A DNA stretch of 64,000 bases from Scandinavium vulneris_A (GCA_046518185.1 JBKGRZ010000001.1:1488001-1552000); one strand, 5' to 3'; shown: positions 24,009 through 32,952, counted from the first letter of the stretch. Translations and numbers: made by a program. The notes: generated by a model from the letters alone, not told the origin.

Positions 24009-25883
24009 TTAAGACACCAGCAGCTGGTTCATGCGTTTGATGAACAGGTTCGGATCTTCCAGCGTGCCGCGCTCGGCGAACAGTGCCTGATCCAGCAGCA
24101 GCTCAACCCATTCGCCGAACTGTGCGTCGTCCTGAGTATCGGCTGCACGTTTCACCAACGCGTGATCCGGGTTCAGTTCGAAGATGTACTTCACTTCCGG
24201 CACGCTCTGGCCCGCAGCGGCAAACAGTTTTGCCATCTGGGTGCTCATTTCGTCGGCTTCGGTGGTCACAATCGCCGGGGTATCAGTCAGACGATGAGTC
24301 AGACGCACCTCTTTCACGCGCTCGCCCAGCAGGGTTTTCACGCGATCAACGAACGGCTCCAGCGCTTTTTCAGCTTCTTTGGTGGTTTCATCCACTTCAT
24401 CCGCCAGCTTGTCGAGCGACTCGTCAGCTTTCGCCACCGACTGGAATGCTTTGCCGCCGAATTCGGTCAGGTAGCTCATCATCCACTCATCGATGCGGTC
24501 AGACAGCAGCAGAACTTCGATGCCTTTCTTACGCAGCAGTTCCAGATGCGGGCTGCTTTTCGCCGCCGCATAGCTGTCAGCGGTGATGTAGTAGATTTTC
24601 TCCTGCCCTTCTTTCATCCGCGAGACGTAGTCTTCCAGAGACACGGTCTGTTCGGATGAGTCGGTATGGGTGGAGGCAAAGCGCAACAGCTTAGCGATGG
24701 TCTGCTGGTTAGCGGAGTCTTCCGCCGGGCCTTCTTTCAGCACCAGGCCGAACTGTTTCCAGAAGGTCTGGTATTTCTCCGCGTCGTCTTTCGCCAGTTT
24801 TTCCAGCATTTGCAGCGCACGTTTGCTCAGCGCGGTGCGCAGGTTACGGGTGACGCTGCTGTCCTGCAGAATTTCACGGGAGACGTTCAGCGGCAGATCG
24901 TTGGAATCGATCAGGCCACGGATAAAGCGCAGGTAGTTCGGCATGAACTGCTCGGCTTCGTCCATGATGAACACGCGCTGGACGTACAGCTTCAGGCCGT
25001 GCTTGTGATCGCGGTTCCACATGTCCCACGGCGCCTGCGCAGGGATATACAGCAGGCTGGTGTATTCCTGCTTACCTTCCACACGGTTGTGGCTCCAGGC
25101 CAGCGGGTCGGTAAAGTCGTGGGCGATGTGCTTGTAGAATTCGTTGTATTCGTCGTCTTTGATTTCAGACTTATTGCGCGTCCACAGCGCCTGGGCTTTG
25201 TTGATTTTTTCCCAGGAGACCACGGTTTCACCGTCAACCTCTTCGGTCTTTTCAATCTCAACCGGCAGCGCGATGTGATCGGAGTATTTGCTGATGATAG
25301 AACGCACGCGCCAGTCGTTGAGGAAGTCATCTTCACCTTCACGCAGATGCAGGGTGATTTCGGTCCCGCGATCGGCTTTGGTGATGTCCGCGACGGTGTA
25401 TTCACCCTCGCCTTCTGATTCCCAGAACACGCCGTTTTCAGCACTGTCACCTGCCGCACGGGTGCGCACGGTGACTTTGTCGGCGACGATAAACGCCGAG
25501 TAGAAACCGACCCCGAACTGACCAATTAGCTGGCTGTCTTTCGCCTGGTCAGAACCCATTGACTGCAGGAACGCTTTGGTGCCGGATTTAGCGATAGTGC
25601 CGAGGTGATCGACCACCTCATCGCGGTTCATGCCGATGCCGTTATCGGCAATGGTCAGAGTGCGTTTTTCTTTATCGAAAGAGACGCGCACGCGCAGGTC
25701 GCCATCACCTTCATACAGGGAGGCGTCGGACAGCGCGCGGAAACGCAGCTTATCCGCCGCATCGGAGGCGTTGGAGATAAGCTCACGCAGGAAAATTTCT
25801 TTATTGGAGTACAGCGAATGGATCATCAGGTGCAGAAGCTGTTTGACCTCTGACTGGAAACCGCGGGTTTCTTGTCCTTTCAT
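24009..25883 (-). CDS. htpG: Hsp90-family chaperone HtpG
   Basis: Cytosolic ATP-dependent chaperone dimer. 624 aa as in E. coli. The GHKL ATPase domain has ELISNASDAADKLR (near 33-46), DNGIGM and GTIAKSGT, plus GQFGVGFYS. The middle domain contains SREILQDSSVTRNLR, and the C-terminal dimerisation domain ends MNQLLVS. The start at 25883 (MKGQETRGFQ) has GAGGA 8 bp upstream; the ATG seven codons earlier is not needed. It is transcribed from a heat-shock promoter just upstream. Confidence 0.98.
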   Translation of the reverse strand: MKGQETRGFQSEVKQLLHLMIHSLYSNKEIFLRELISNASDAADKLRFRALSDASLYEGDGDLRVRVSFDKEKRTLTIADNGIGMNRDEVVDHLGTIAKSGTKAFLQSMGSDQAKDSQLIGQFGVGFYSAFIVADKVTVRTRAAGDSAENGVFWESEGEGEYTVADITKADRGTEITLHLREGEDDFLNDWRVRSIISKYSDHIALPVEIEKTEEVDGETVVSWEKINKAQALWTRNKSEIKDDEYNEFYKHIAHDFTDPLAWSHNRVEGKQEYTSLLYIPAQAPWDMWNRDHKHGLKLYVQRVFIMDEAEQFMPNYLRFIRGLIDSNDLPLNVSREILQDSSVTRNLRTALSKRALQMLEKLAKDDAEKYQTFWKQFGLVLKEGPAEDSANQQTIAKLLRFASTHTDSSEQTVSLEDYVSRMKEGQEKIYYITADSYAAAKSSPHLELLRKKGIEVLLLSDRIDEWMMSYLTEFGGKAFQSVAKADESLDKLADEVDETTKEAEKALEPFVDRVKTLLGERVKEVRLTHRLTDTPAIVTTEADEMSTQMAKLFAAAGQSVPEVKYIFELNPDHALVKRAADTQDDAQFGEWVELLLDQALFAERGTLEDPNLFIKRMNQLLVS

Positions 25884-25935
25884 CGGAAAATTCCTCAATG
25901 CCAAATTAAACAGAGTAATAAAAGCGTTGAGGGGG

Positions 25936-25964
25936 AGATGGGGCTGAGGGAGTAGCTTTTCAAG
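25936..25964 (-). promoter_or_regulatory. sigma-32 heat-shock promoter of htpG
   Basis: On the minus strand CTTGAAA (25964-25958) is followed after 14 bp by CCCCATCT (25943-25936), an essentially perfect match to the sigma-32 consensus CTTGAAA-N13/14-CCCCATNT. It lies 53 bp upstream of the htpG start. Confidence 0.92.
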
Positions 25965-25993
25965 CGGGAGAACGCGATTGTCCTCCCGATTGG

Positions 25994-26599
25994 TTAAAAA
26001 CGAATCTTATGACGTCCGGCGAGCGAGTGCGACAGCGTGGTGCCATCGACCATTTCCAGCTCACCGCCGACCGGCACGCCGTGGGCGATACGGCTGGCTT
26101 CGACGCCATACTGTCCGCAGAGTTCGGCGATGTAGTTCGCGGTCGCTTCACCTTCCACCGTCGGATTAGTGGCGAGGATAACCTCTTTCATCTGCTCGCT
26201 GCTTAAACGCTGTTCGAGGCGGTCGAGGCCGATGTCGTCCGGGCCAATGCCGTCGAGCGGTGACAGGTGTCCCATCAGCACGAAATAGCGCCCAGAAAAC
26301 TGCCCGGTTTGCTCGATGGCGTAGATGTCTGCCGGGCTTTCGACCACGCACAGCTGGCCATTTTCCTGACGACGCGGGTTCGAACAAATGTTACACACGT
26401 CCTGTTCGGTAAAGGTGCGGCAATCGGTACAGTGGCCAATTTCAGACATCGCCCGAGTGAGAGCCTGTGCCAGACGCATACCACCGCTGCGATCGCGCTG
26501 GAGCAAGGTAAACGCCATGCGTTGGGCGGACTTAGGGCCGACGCCCGGCAGGCAGCGAAGGGATTCCATCAGGGCGGTAAGTAAAGGACTGGTTTGCAT
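25994..26599 (-). CDS. recR: recombination mediator RecR
   Basis: With RecF and RecO it loads RecA at gaps in DNA. The 201-aa protein has an N-terminal helix-hairpin-helix (CLPGVGPKSAQRMAF, near 16-30) and a four-cysteine zinc finger (CTDC then CNIC, near 57-72). The Toprim domain carries VVESPADIYAIEQTG and NPTVEGEATA. In E. coli recR follows ybaB and dnaX directly. Here a three-gene insertion (26705-29336) separates them, so recR must have its own promoter, probably in 26600-26670. Confidence 0.97.
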   Translation of the reverse strand: MQTSPLLTALMESLRCLPGVGPKSAQRMAFTLLQRDRSGGMRLAQALTRAMSEIGHCTDCRTFTEQDVCNICSNPRRQENGQLCVVESPADIYAIEQTGQFSGRYFVLMGHLSPLDGIGPDDIGLDRLEQRLSSEQMKEVILATNPTVEGEATANYIAELCGQYGVEASRIAHGVPVGGELEMVDGTTLSHSLAGRHKIRF

Positions 26600-26670
26600 C
26601 GCTCAGACTTCTAAAAAAAGAGTGGGCCATAGCCTAACATTAGCCCCGCCGACGGGTATAGAAAAAGATA

Positions 26671-26700
26671 CGCCCTCTGCACGATGCTGCGCAGAGGGCG
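26671..26700 (-). terminator. intrinsic terminator after the isochorismatase-family gene
   Basis: Ten-base-pair stem CGCCCTCTGC/GCAGAGGGCG with a 10-nt loop. On the minus strand the tail reads TATCTTTTTC. It lies 4 bp after the stop of the inserted operon and before recR, so it isolates recR from that operon. Confidence 0.85.
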
Positions 26701-26704
26701 ATGA

Positions 26705-27382
26705 TCAGGCGCGCTGGGAATCCAGCTGCTCCTGATTTGTCACCACGTCCTGCGCTTTCTGATAGCTTTCCATCAGCAGCGGATATTCGGTGAAGACGCC
26801 GGACCACAGATTCGCCCATTCCTGCGCGTCATCGCGGTTCCAGGTGTGCTGAATTTCTGCGGTCACCGCCGCCATATCCACCGGTACGACGCCCGCCTGC
26901 ATGACACGCGCCAGAGAGATTTCCTGCGCCATTTTAGAATAGGTGCCGGAGGCATCAATAACGGCGAAGACTTTATAACCTTCCGCTGCCGCACTGATCG
27001 CCGGGAACGCCATGCAGACGCTGGTCACGGTGCCAGCAATAATCAGCGTCTTGCGCCCGGTGGCTTTGACCGCCGCCACGAAGTCCGGGTTATCCCAGGC
27101 GTTGATTTCGCCTTTACGCGGCACATACTGCGCGTGTGGCGCATATTTGTGGATTTCAGGGATCAGCGGCCCGTTCGGCCCTTGCGGTACTGAGGCAGTG
27201 GTGATCACCGGCAGCTTCGCCAGGGTCGCCATTTTGGCGAGTACCGTCGCGTGGGTACGTAACGTGGTCATCGGCATATCATGCACAAGCTGGAACAAGC
27301 CGCTTTGATGGTCGATCAGCAACAGTACCGCGTCGCTTGGATCAATCATCGGTTTTTGTCCGTTAAAATTTGCAGGGGTCAT
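26705..27382 (-). CDS. isochorismatase-family cysteine hydrolase (YcaC-like)
   Basis: 225-aa hydrolase of the cysteine hydrolase/isochorismatase superfamily. The predicted catalytic aspartate is in VLLLIDHQSGLF and the nucleophilic cysteine in GTVTSVCMAFPA, in a sequence pattern like E. coli YcaC (ASVPQGPNGPLIPE, KGEINAWDNPDFV). YcaC itself has no proven physiological substrate. The start at 27382 (MTPANFNGQK) has GGAG upstream; an ATG five codons earlier lacks spacing. It lies 70 bp after a pirin gene on the same strand, with a divergent LysR regulator beyond. The three genes behave as one inserted unit. Confidence 0.85.
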   Translation of the reverse strand: MTPANFNGQKPMIDPSDAVLLLIDHQSGLFQLVHDMPMTTLRTHATVLAKMATLAKLPVITTASVPQGPNGPLIPEIHKYAPHAQYVPRKGEINAWDNPDFVAAVKATGRKTLIIAGTVTSVCMAFPAISAAAEGYKVFAVIDASGTYSKMAQEISLARVMQAGVVPVDMAAVTAEIQHTWNRDDAQEWANLWSGVFTEYPLLMESYQKAQDVVTNQEQLDSQRA

Positions 27383-27410
27383 CTTTTCGTTCTCCATCTC
27401 GTTGAAAATG

Positions 27411-27435
27411 AACGGCTACCGGTTCGATAGCCGTT
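27411..27435 (-). terminator. hairpin between pirin and isochorismatase genes
   Basis: Stem AACGGCTA/TAGCCGTT (8 bp, 9-nt loop) in the 70-bp gap. There is no long T-run on the minus strand (CATTTTC), so it may only attenuate the downstream gene or stabilise the pirin message. Confidence 0.5.
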
Positions 27436-27452
27436 TACGTTTACATCAGTGT

Positions 27453-28322
27453 TTACGCCACCGCCTGACCAAATCGACCCGCGTTGAAGTCGTCAATGGC
27501 CTGATTAATTTCTTCCCGGGTGTTCATCACGAACGGCCCGTAGCCTTCCACCGGCTCATTCAGTGGCTCACCGCTGAGAACCAGCACCACCGCGTCGTTA
27601 TTGGCTTCGATCGTCACGTTTTCACCTTTGGCATCCAGCACCACCAGTTGCGCTTCACGCGCCACTTCCTGGTTGTTTACCTGCACCGTGCCTTTCAGTA
27701 CCACCAGCGCGGTATTCCAGCCGTCAGGCAGGTTCAGCGTGGTGAGGCCGTGCGGGTTAAGGCGCAAATCAAGAATGCGCATCGGCGAAAAGGTTCTCGC
27801 CGGGCCTTTGTGGCCGTCCAGTTCCCCGGCAATCACCCGGGCCAGTCCAGCGTTATCCGCTAATGTGACCTGCGGAATGTCGCCATCGGTTATCGACTGA
27901 TACGCAGGTGGCGTTGATTTGTCTTTCGCCGGGAGATTCACCCACAGCTGCACCATTTCCAGGGTGCCGCCCCTCTCACTGAAGGCCGGAGAGTGAAACT
28001 CTTCGTGCAAAATGCCGCTGCCTGCGGTCATCCACTGCACGTCACCGGGGCCAATCACCCCGCCGCTGCCGGTGGAATCGCGGTGTGCCACTTCGCCTTT
28101 GTAGACGATGGTCACCGTTTCAAAGCCGCGATGCGGATGGACATCCACCCCGCGCTGGCCTTTGTTGCTCGGCTTAAATTCTGCCGGGCCGGCATAATCC
28201 AGCAGCAGGAATGGGCTCAACTGCTGAGCAAATTTGGCGTACGAAAACAGGGAACGTACCGGGAATCCGTCGCCCACCCAGTGGGATTTTGGGGCTGAAT
28301 ACACGCCAAGAATTGATTTCAT
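27453..28322 (-). CDS. pirin-family cupin protein
   Basis: 289-aa bicupin of the pirin family. The metal-binding residues are in the N-terminal cupin: HPHRGFETV near 62-70, EVAHRD, and SGILHEEF near 104-111. Enterobacterial pirins such as YhhW act as quercetin dioxygenases in vitro, but the function of this one is not known. CTGGAG lies upstream of the ATG. It is the first gene of a two-gene operon with the isochorismatase-family hydrolase and is divergent from a LysR gene that probably controls it. The pairing suggests aromatic-compound or redox-stress metabolism, an inference only. Confidence 0.88.
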   Translation of the reverse strand: MKSILGVYSAPKSHWVGDGFPVRSLFSYAKFAQQLSPFLLLDYAGPAEFKPSNKGQRGVDVHPHRGFETVTIVYKGEVAHRDSTGSGGVIGPGDVQWMTAGSGILHEEFHSPAFSERGGTLEMVQLWVNLPAKDKSTPPAYQSITDGDIPQVTLADNAGLARVIAGELDGHKGPARTFSPMRILDLRLNPHGLTTLNLPDGWNTALVVLKGTVQVNNQEVAREAQLVVLDAKGENVTIEANNDAVVLVLSGEPLNEPVEGYGPFVMNTREEINQAIDDFNAGRFGQAVA

Positions 28323-28430
28323 GATTGTCTCCAGGACACGTTGTTGCGATGGGATAAAGCTTATACGTAAGACATTTCTTGCGGTAGACTGAAAAAATGA
28401 ACTCAGTGTTCCATTATCAGGACAATGAAA

Positions 28431-29336
28431 ATGCAGGACCTTAACGATCTGTGGTATTTCGTGCAGGTGGTAGATAACGGGGGCTTTTCGCCAGCCAGTC
28501 GCGCGATCGGCATTCCCAAATCACGCCTCAGCCGCCGTATTGCGCTGTTGGAAGAACGGCTGGAAACGCGTTTGATCCAGCGTTCCACCCGAAGCTTTAC
28601 GGTGACCGAAGCCGGGCAGATTTTTTATCGGCATTGCAAAGCGATGATGATCGAGGCCGAGGCGGCACAGGAGGCCATTAACACGCTGCGGGCTGAGCCG
28701 CGCGGGATTATCCGTCTCACCTGCCCGATAACGCTGCTGCACGTGCATATCGGTGAGATGCTGGCGCAATTTATGGCCCGCTATCCGCAGGTCACCGTGC
28801 AGTTGGAAGAAACCAATCGCCGGGTGGATGTACATAATGAAAACGTCGATATCGCCATTCGTGTGCGCCCATTGCCACTGGAAGACAGTGATTTGGTGAT
28901 GCGCAGGTTGGCAGACAGAAGCATGTGTCTGGTGGCGAGCCCGGAACTGGTGGCGCAGTTTGGCACCCCGAAATCCCCGGCTGACCTTCAACACTGGCCG
29001 AGCCTGGCGCTGAGCAAGCCTCAGCAGGTTTATCGCTGGTGTTTACTGGGGCCGGATAAGCAGGACGTCACCTTGCATCACACGCCGCGATACATCACGA
29101 CCGATATGATTGCCCTGCGCAGCGCAGCGCTGGCTGGGGTCGGCATTGTGCAGCTGCCATTATTGATGCTGAAAGAGCAGATTGCTGCCGGCACGCTGGT
29201 GCATTTGCTGCCGGAATGGCGTACCCGACGGGAAATTATTCATGCCGTGTTTCCCTCCCGACGCGGTCAGCTTCCGGCGGTGCGGGCGTTGATTGATTTT
29301 CTGGCAGAGCAGTATGCGGGGTTTGACGAGGAGTAA
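28431..29336 (+). CDS. LysR-family transcriptional regulator
   Basis: 301-aa regulator. The N-terminal winged helix-turn-helix (DLNDLWYFVQVVDNGGFSPA to SRLSRRIALLEERLETRL, residues 2-50) is followed by an effector-binding domain typical of the AaeR/DsdC-like LysR group. Start 28431 is preferred over the ATG at 28425, because AGGAC then lies at a normal distance. It is divergent from the pirin gene over 108 bp, the standard layout for a LysR activator and its target operon. Ligand unknown. It ends just before a bidirectional terminator that separates it from convergent ybaB. Confidence 0.9.
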   Translation: MQDLNDLWYFVQVVDNGGFSPASRAIGIPKSRLSRRIALLEERLETRLIQRSTRSFTVTEAGQIFYRHCKAMMIEAEAAQEAINTLRAEPRGIIRLTCPITLLHVHIGEMLAQFMARYPQVTVQLEETNRRVDVHNENVDIAIRVRPLPLEDSDLVMRRLADRSMCLVASPELVAQFGTPKSPADLQHWPSLALSKPQQVYRWCLLGPDKQDVTLHHTPRYITTDMIALRSAALAGVGIVQLPLLMLKEQIAAGTLVHLLPEWRTRREIIHAVFPSRRGQLPAVRALIDFLAEQYAGFDEE

Positions 29337-29357
29337 TTGGCGAGGTGTTGAAACGCA

Positions 29358-29381
29358 ACACCCTCTCCGAAGAGAGGGTGT
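29358..29381. terminator. bidirectional terminator between LysR gene and ybaB
   Basis: Ten-base-pair stem ACACCCTCTC/GAGAGGGTGT with tetraloop CGAA, followed by TTTG on the plus strand. It serves the convergent LysR and ybaB genes. Confidence 0.8.
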
Positions 29382-29390
29382 TTGATGTCA

Positions 29391-29723
29391 TCAGAATGGC
29401 ATCTTGAAGCCCGGTGGCAGCTGCATCCCAGAGGATACACCGGCCATTTTTTCTTTCTGGGTTTCTTCGATACGGCGTGCAGCGTCGTTGAACGCAGCGG
29501 CCACCAGATCTTCCAGCATATCTTTATCGTCTTCGAGCAGGCTCGGATCGATCTCAATGCGACGGCAGTTGTGCGCCCCGTTAATGGTCACTTTCACCAG
29601 GCCTGCACCAGACTCACCGGTCACTTCCAGTTGAGCGATTTCTTCCTGCGCTTTCTGCATTTTTTCTTGCATCTGCTGGGCCTGTTTCATCAGGTTACCC
29701 AGACCGCCTTTTCCACCAAACAT
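29391..29723 (-). CDS. ybaB: nucleoid-associated protein YbaB (EbfC family)
   Basis: Small dimeric DNA-binding protein of the YbaB/EbfC family. 110 aa, starting MFGGKGGLGNLMKQAQQMQE with the typical glutamine/methionine-rich N-terminal helix, and carrying the family segment ETQKEKMAGVSSGMQLPPG. It follows dnaX by 55 bp as in E. coli, where dnaX-ybaB-recR form an operon. Here the downstream gene is a convergent LysR regulator instead of recR. Confidence 0.96.
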   Translation of the reverse strand: MFGGKGGLGNLMKQAQQMQEKMQKAQEEIAQLEVTGESGAGLVKVTINGAHNCRRIEIDPSLLEDDKDMLEDLVAAAFNDAARRIEETQKEKMAGVSSGMQLPPGFKMPF

Positions 29724-29778
29724 AGGCTTATCTCTCAGTCAGTCATGTTAAAGGTTAAACCGCAAGCCGGGCCTGCAG

Positions 29779-31713
29779 TCAAATGGGTCGAATACTGTCT
29801 TCGTCCAGATCCGCATCGAAGAAACGACGCAGGGTCTGAATATTGTTATCGGCAACAATCGCCTCGCGTGCCTGCGCGAGCTTCTCTTCGTAAATGGCCT
29901 GACGCCACTCCAGCGGCGTACGCACCGCGGGATTATCATCTTCCACGATAGTGAGTTCAACCTGTTGACCGGTTAATTCACTCATTGCTTCGGTCAGGAC
30001 CTTCTGCGCCCCACCGTTATTCAAATGACGCTGGGAAGGACGCAGGTGCAGGCAAACGCGGTTACCGTCCTGCTCTTTCCACGCATTCAGCGCGACCTGT
30101 TCTACCAGTTTAGGCAATTTTAGCTGACTCACCTCTGCCGCCCAGCTGTCGCGGTTTACGGCTTCGACCGCCAGCTTCGCCGCGAGTTCTGGCGTCTTCT
30201 CATGCTCAAGCGCTTTCTTTAGCGCTTTCGGGGTGGCGACTTCTTCCTTCACCTCTTCAACGAGGGTTGTCGCTTTCCAGCGGTAAGCTTCTTTTTTCTG
30301 CGGACGCTGTTCTTCCAGCGCCGTTGGAGACGGGCGCGCCTGAACGCGTTCCGTGACCGAGGCCAGTCTCTCCAGCGCAGCACTGTTCACCGGCCGCGCG
30401 CGGGATGCGGCTGCCGGTTCACTCTTTTTTGCTTTGGGTGCTCCCTGAGCGCGTTGCAATTGGCTGCGGGCGGCCAGCACCTGGCTGGTCGATTCCGGTA
30501 GCGCTTCGCTTTGATACGCGGGAGCCGCTGGCGCGGATTGCGGTGCCACCTGCGTCGGATGCATCACCGCCGTCGGGGCGACGGGCGCGAAAGATTGCGG
30601 CTGCACTTCCGGTTCCGGCAACGGCTGGCGTGGATGGAACGCCAGCGCGCGCAGCAGGGTCATCTCGATGCCCATCCGGCGGTCTGGCGCATACGGCAGC
30701 TCTTTGCGGCCGATCAGCAGCGTCTGGTAATAAAGCTGAATATCGGCTGGCGGCACGGTTCGCGCCAGTTCACGCATCCGGTGTTCGACCACCGCCATAT
30801 CACTGCCGAGCGCCGACGGCGACAGCTGGACCATCGCGATGCGATGCAGCAGGCTTTGCATTTCGACCAGCAGCGCTTCCCATTCGATTCCGCGGGCAGC
30901 GGCTTCGTGGATAAGCGCCATCACCTGTTCACCGTTGGCCGCCACCAGGGCTTCAATCAGCGACAGTGCCTGATCGTCGTCGAGGGTGCCGAGCATGGTG
31001 CTCACGGTGGCTGCGCTCAGCTGACCGTCGCCGCTGGCAATCGCCTGATCGGTCAGACTCAGGGCATCGCGCAGGCTGCCGTCGGCGGCGCGGGCGATCA
31101 ATTGCAGGGCGCGTTGCTCAGAGGAAATATGCTCTTCACCGAGAATATGTTCCAGCTGCTGGCGAATCTGATCGACATCGAGCGCTTTGAGATGGAACTG
31201 TAAACAACGGGAAAGAATGGTCACCGGCAGCTTTTGCGGATCGGTGGTTGCCAGCAGGAATTTCACATGCGACGGCGGCTCTTCCAGCGTTTTCAGCAGG
31301 GCGTTAAAGCTGTGGCGCGAGAGCATGTGTACTTCATCGATCAGGTAGACCTTGAAGCGGCCACGCGCCGGGGCGTACTGCACGTTGTCCAGCAGGTCGC
31401 GGGTATCTTCAACTTTGGTGCGCGAGGCGGCATCGATTTCAATCAAATCGACAAAGCGGCCCTGCTCGATTTCACGGCAGTTATCGCAGACGCCGCACGG
31501 CGTGGCGGTGATGCCGCTTTCGCAGTTTAGCCCCTTCGCCAACAAACGTGCGATGGAGGTTTTACCGACGCCACGGGTGCCGGAAAACAGGTACGCATGA
31601 TGGATACGACCGGATGTCAGGCCGTTCGCCAGTGCGGTCAGCACATGTTCCTGGCCGACAACGTCAGCAAAGGTTTGTGGTCGCCATTTTCGGGCTAAGA
31701 CCTGATAACTCAT
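29779..31713 (-). CDS. dnaX: DNA polymerase III subunits tau and gamma
   Basis: Clamp-loader ATPase; full-length tau (644 aa) also links polymerase cores and DnaB helicase. P-loop SGTRGVGKTSIARLLAKG near 41-58, zinc module cysteines ending CGVCDNC, Walker B VYLIDEVHML and sensor FLLATTDPQKLPVTILSRC. The C-terminal third contains the tau-specific proline/alanine-rich linker and the domains that bind DnaB and the alpha subunit. The start at 31713 (MSYQVLARKWRP) follows the E. coli protein. The gamma form arises by -1 frameshifting (separate entry). Confidence 0.97.
   Translation of the reverse strand: MSYQVLARKWRPQTFADVVGQEHVLTALANGLTSGRIHHAYLFSGTRGVGKTSIARLLAKGLNCESGITATPCGVCDNCREIEQGRFVDLIEIDAASRTKVEDTRDLLDNVQYAPARGRFKVYLIDEVHMLSRHSFNALLKTLEEPPSHVKFLLATTDPQKLPVTILSRCLQFHLKALDVDQIRQQLEHILGEEHISSEQRALQLIARAADGSLRDALSLTDQAIASGDGQLSAATVSTMLGTLDDDQALSLIEALVAANGEQVMALIHEAAARGIEWEALLVEMQSLLHRIAMVQLSPSALGSDMAVVEHRMRELARTVPPADIQLYYQTLLIGRKELPYAPDRRMGIEMTLLRALAFHPRQPLPEPEVQPQSFAPVAPTAVMHPTQVAPQSAPAAPAYQSEALPESTSQVLAARSQLQRAQGAPKAKKSEPAAASRARPVNSAALERLASVTERVQARPSPTALEEQRPQKKEAYRWKATTLVEEVKEEVATPKALKKALEHEKTPELAAKLAVEAVNRDSWAAEVSQLKLPKLVEQVALNAWKEQDGNRVCLHLRPSQRHLNNGGAQKVLTEAMSELTGQQVELTIVEDDNPAVRTPLEWRQAIYEEKLAQAREAIVADNNIQTLRRFFDADLDEDSIRPI
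30424..30430 (-). promoter_or_regulatory. programmed -1 frameshift site producing DnaX gamma
   Basis: On the minus strand the codons GCA AAA AAG AGT contain the slippery heptamer AAAAAAG. After a -1 slip the next codons are GAG and TGA (stop ending at 30419), giving a gamma subunit of 431 residues, the E. coli length. A stimulatory Shine-Dalgarno-like AGGGAG lies about 10 nt upstream, and GC-rich sequence capable of a stem follows, both as in E. coli. Confidence 0.9.
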
Positions 31714-31764
31714 TGGCAGGCTCTGCAACGCTGGAAGGTGGAATACAGGAGGGTAATGCTAACA

Positions 31765-31789
31765 CAACCTCACCCGTTGGGCGAGGTTG
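31765..31789 (-). terminator. hairpin between apt and dnaX
   Basis: Outer stem CAACCTC/GAGGTTG (31765-31771, 31783-31789) with an inner CCC/GGG. It lies 12 bp after the apt stop on the minus strand; the tail TGTTAGCATT is only moderately T-rich. Confidence 0.5.
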
Positions 31790-31801
31790 CGGCATCCGGG
31801 A

Positions 31802-32353
31802 TCAATGACCCGGGAAAGGCACCAGGCTAAAGCAATTAATGCCCTGGCTTTCCAGGCGCTGTTGACCGCCCAGATCGAACAGATTAATGATGAACGCCGC
31901 GTCGGTCACTTCACCGCCGAGACGGCGAATCAGCTTCACGGTTGCTTCAATGGTGCCGCCGGTAGCCAGCAGGTCATCAACCACCAGCACTTTGTCACCC
32001 GGCTGAATGGCATCAATGTGGATTTCCAGCTGATCGGTGCCGTATTCCAGTTCGTAGCTTTCCGCGATGGTTTCACGCGGCAGTTTGCGCGGTTTACGTA
32101 CAGGTACAAAACCTACGCCGAGCGCCAGCGCGACCGGAGCACCAAACAGGAAGCCACGTGCCTCGGTACCCACCACTTTGGTGATACCCATGTTCTTAAA
32201 ACGCTCGGTCAGCAGCTCGATGCTGAGCGCGTAGGCTTTCGGGTCTTCCATTAAACTGGTGACATCGCGGAAAAGAATGCCAGGTTTTGGATAGTCCTGG
32301 ATGCTTTTGATGCTGTTTTTCAGAAATTCAAGCTGCTGTGCAGTTGCGGTCAT
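31802..32353 (-). CDS. apt: adenine phosphoribosyltransferase
   Basis: Converts adenine and PRPP to AMP in purine salvage. 183 aa with the PRPP-binding motif VLVVDDLLATGGT near 122-134, the flexible loop region VRKPRKLPRETI, and the N-terminal hood YPKPGILFRDVTSL. The start at 32353 (MTATAQQLEF) gives the E. coli length; an ATG eleven codons upstream is rejected. Gene order apt-dnaX is conserved with E. coli. Confidence 0.97.
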   Translation of the reverse strand: MTATAQQLEFLKNSIKSIQDYPKPGILFRDVTSLMEDPKAYALSIELLTERFKNMGITKVVGTEARGFLFGAPVALALGVGFVPVRKPRKLPRETIAESYELEYGTDQLEIHIDAIQPGDKVLVVDDLLATGGTIEATVKLIRRLGGEVTDAAFIINLFDLGGQQRLESQGINCFSLVPFPGH

Positions 32354-32509
32354 AGGTGTATGCCTGATTAAAACGGTGTTACTCACAAGGCGCCTCTTAA
32401 TGCTAAGTTTAGTTACACTTGCTTAACTTTTAACCCGCTGGGTCCGTGCTCGAAAACGCCAGAATGTACTGGCAGTCAACGATAAATGCAATAACCATTA
32501 CCTGCATTA

Positions 32510-32884
32510 TTATTTTTGTTGTTTTGCATCAACCACCGGGATACGCCAAAGGAAAATCAGCAGGCAGGCGAGGATGCCCAGCAGCAAAAAACGCACCCAC
32601 ATTATCTTGACCAGCCACAGCGAAATGGCAAAGGTCACCAGGGTGACAATAATGGCGCGCGATTTGGCCCCCGGCGGCATGGCTTTATGTTCCTGCCAGT
32701 GACGCAGATAGCCGCCAAACCATGAGCGGTAGAGCAGCCAGTGGTGGAATCGCGGGGAAGACTGCGCAAAGCACCAGGCCGCCAGCAGGATAAAAGGCGT
32801 GGTCGGTAAAAGAGGTAAAAACACGCCCAGCGTGCCTAACACTACCGCCAGCCAGCCAATGATGTTTAGAATGGTCCGTTTCAT
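32510..32884 (-). CDS. ybaN: inner-membrane protein YbaN (DUF454)
   Basis: 124-aa protein with three to four predicted membrane helices and the DUF454 core LPLLPTTPFILLAAWCFAQSS near 24-44. Function is unknown in E. coli; DUF454 proteins appear in several enterobacterial genomes upstream of apt. The start at 32884 (MKRTILNIIGWLAVVLGTLG) is chosen by homology, as a longer frame to 33085 runs through the divergent priC promoter and coding region. Divergent from priC over 68 bp. Confidence 0.93.
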   Translation of the reverse strand: MKRTILNIIGWLAVVLGTLGVFLPLLPTTPFILLAAWCFAQSSPRFHHWLLYRSWFGGYLRHWQEHKAMPPGAKSRAIIVTLVTFAISLWLVKIMWVRFLLLGILACLLIFLWRIPVVDAKQQK

Positions 32885-32952
32885 AGTGAGATTATCAGTA
32901 AAACTGAACGGCAAATGTAGCACAGGCCACCGTCCTTTCGAGGGAGAAAAAC

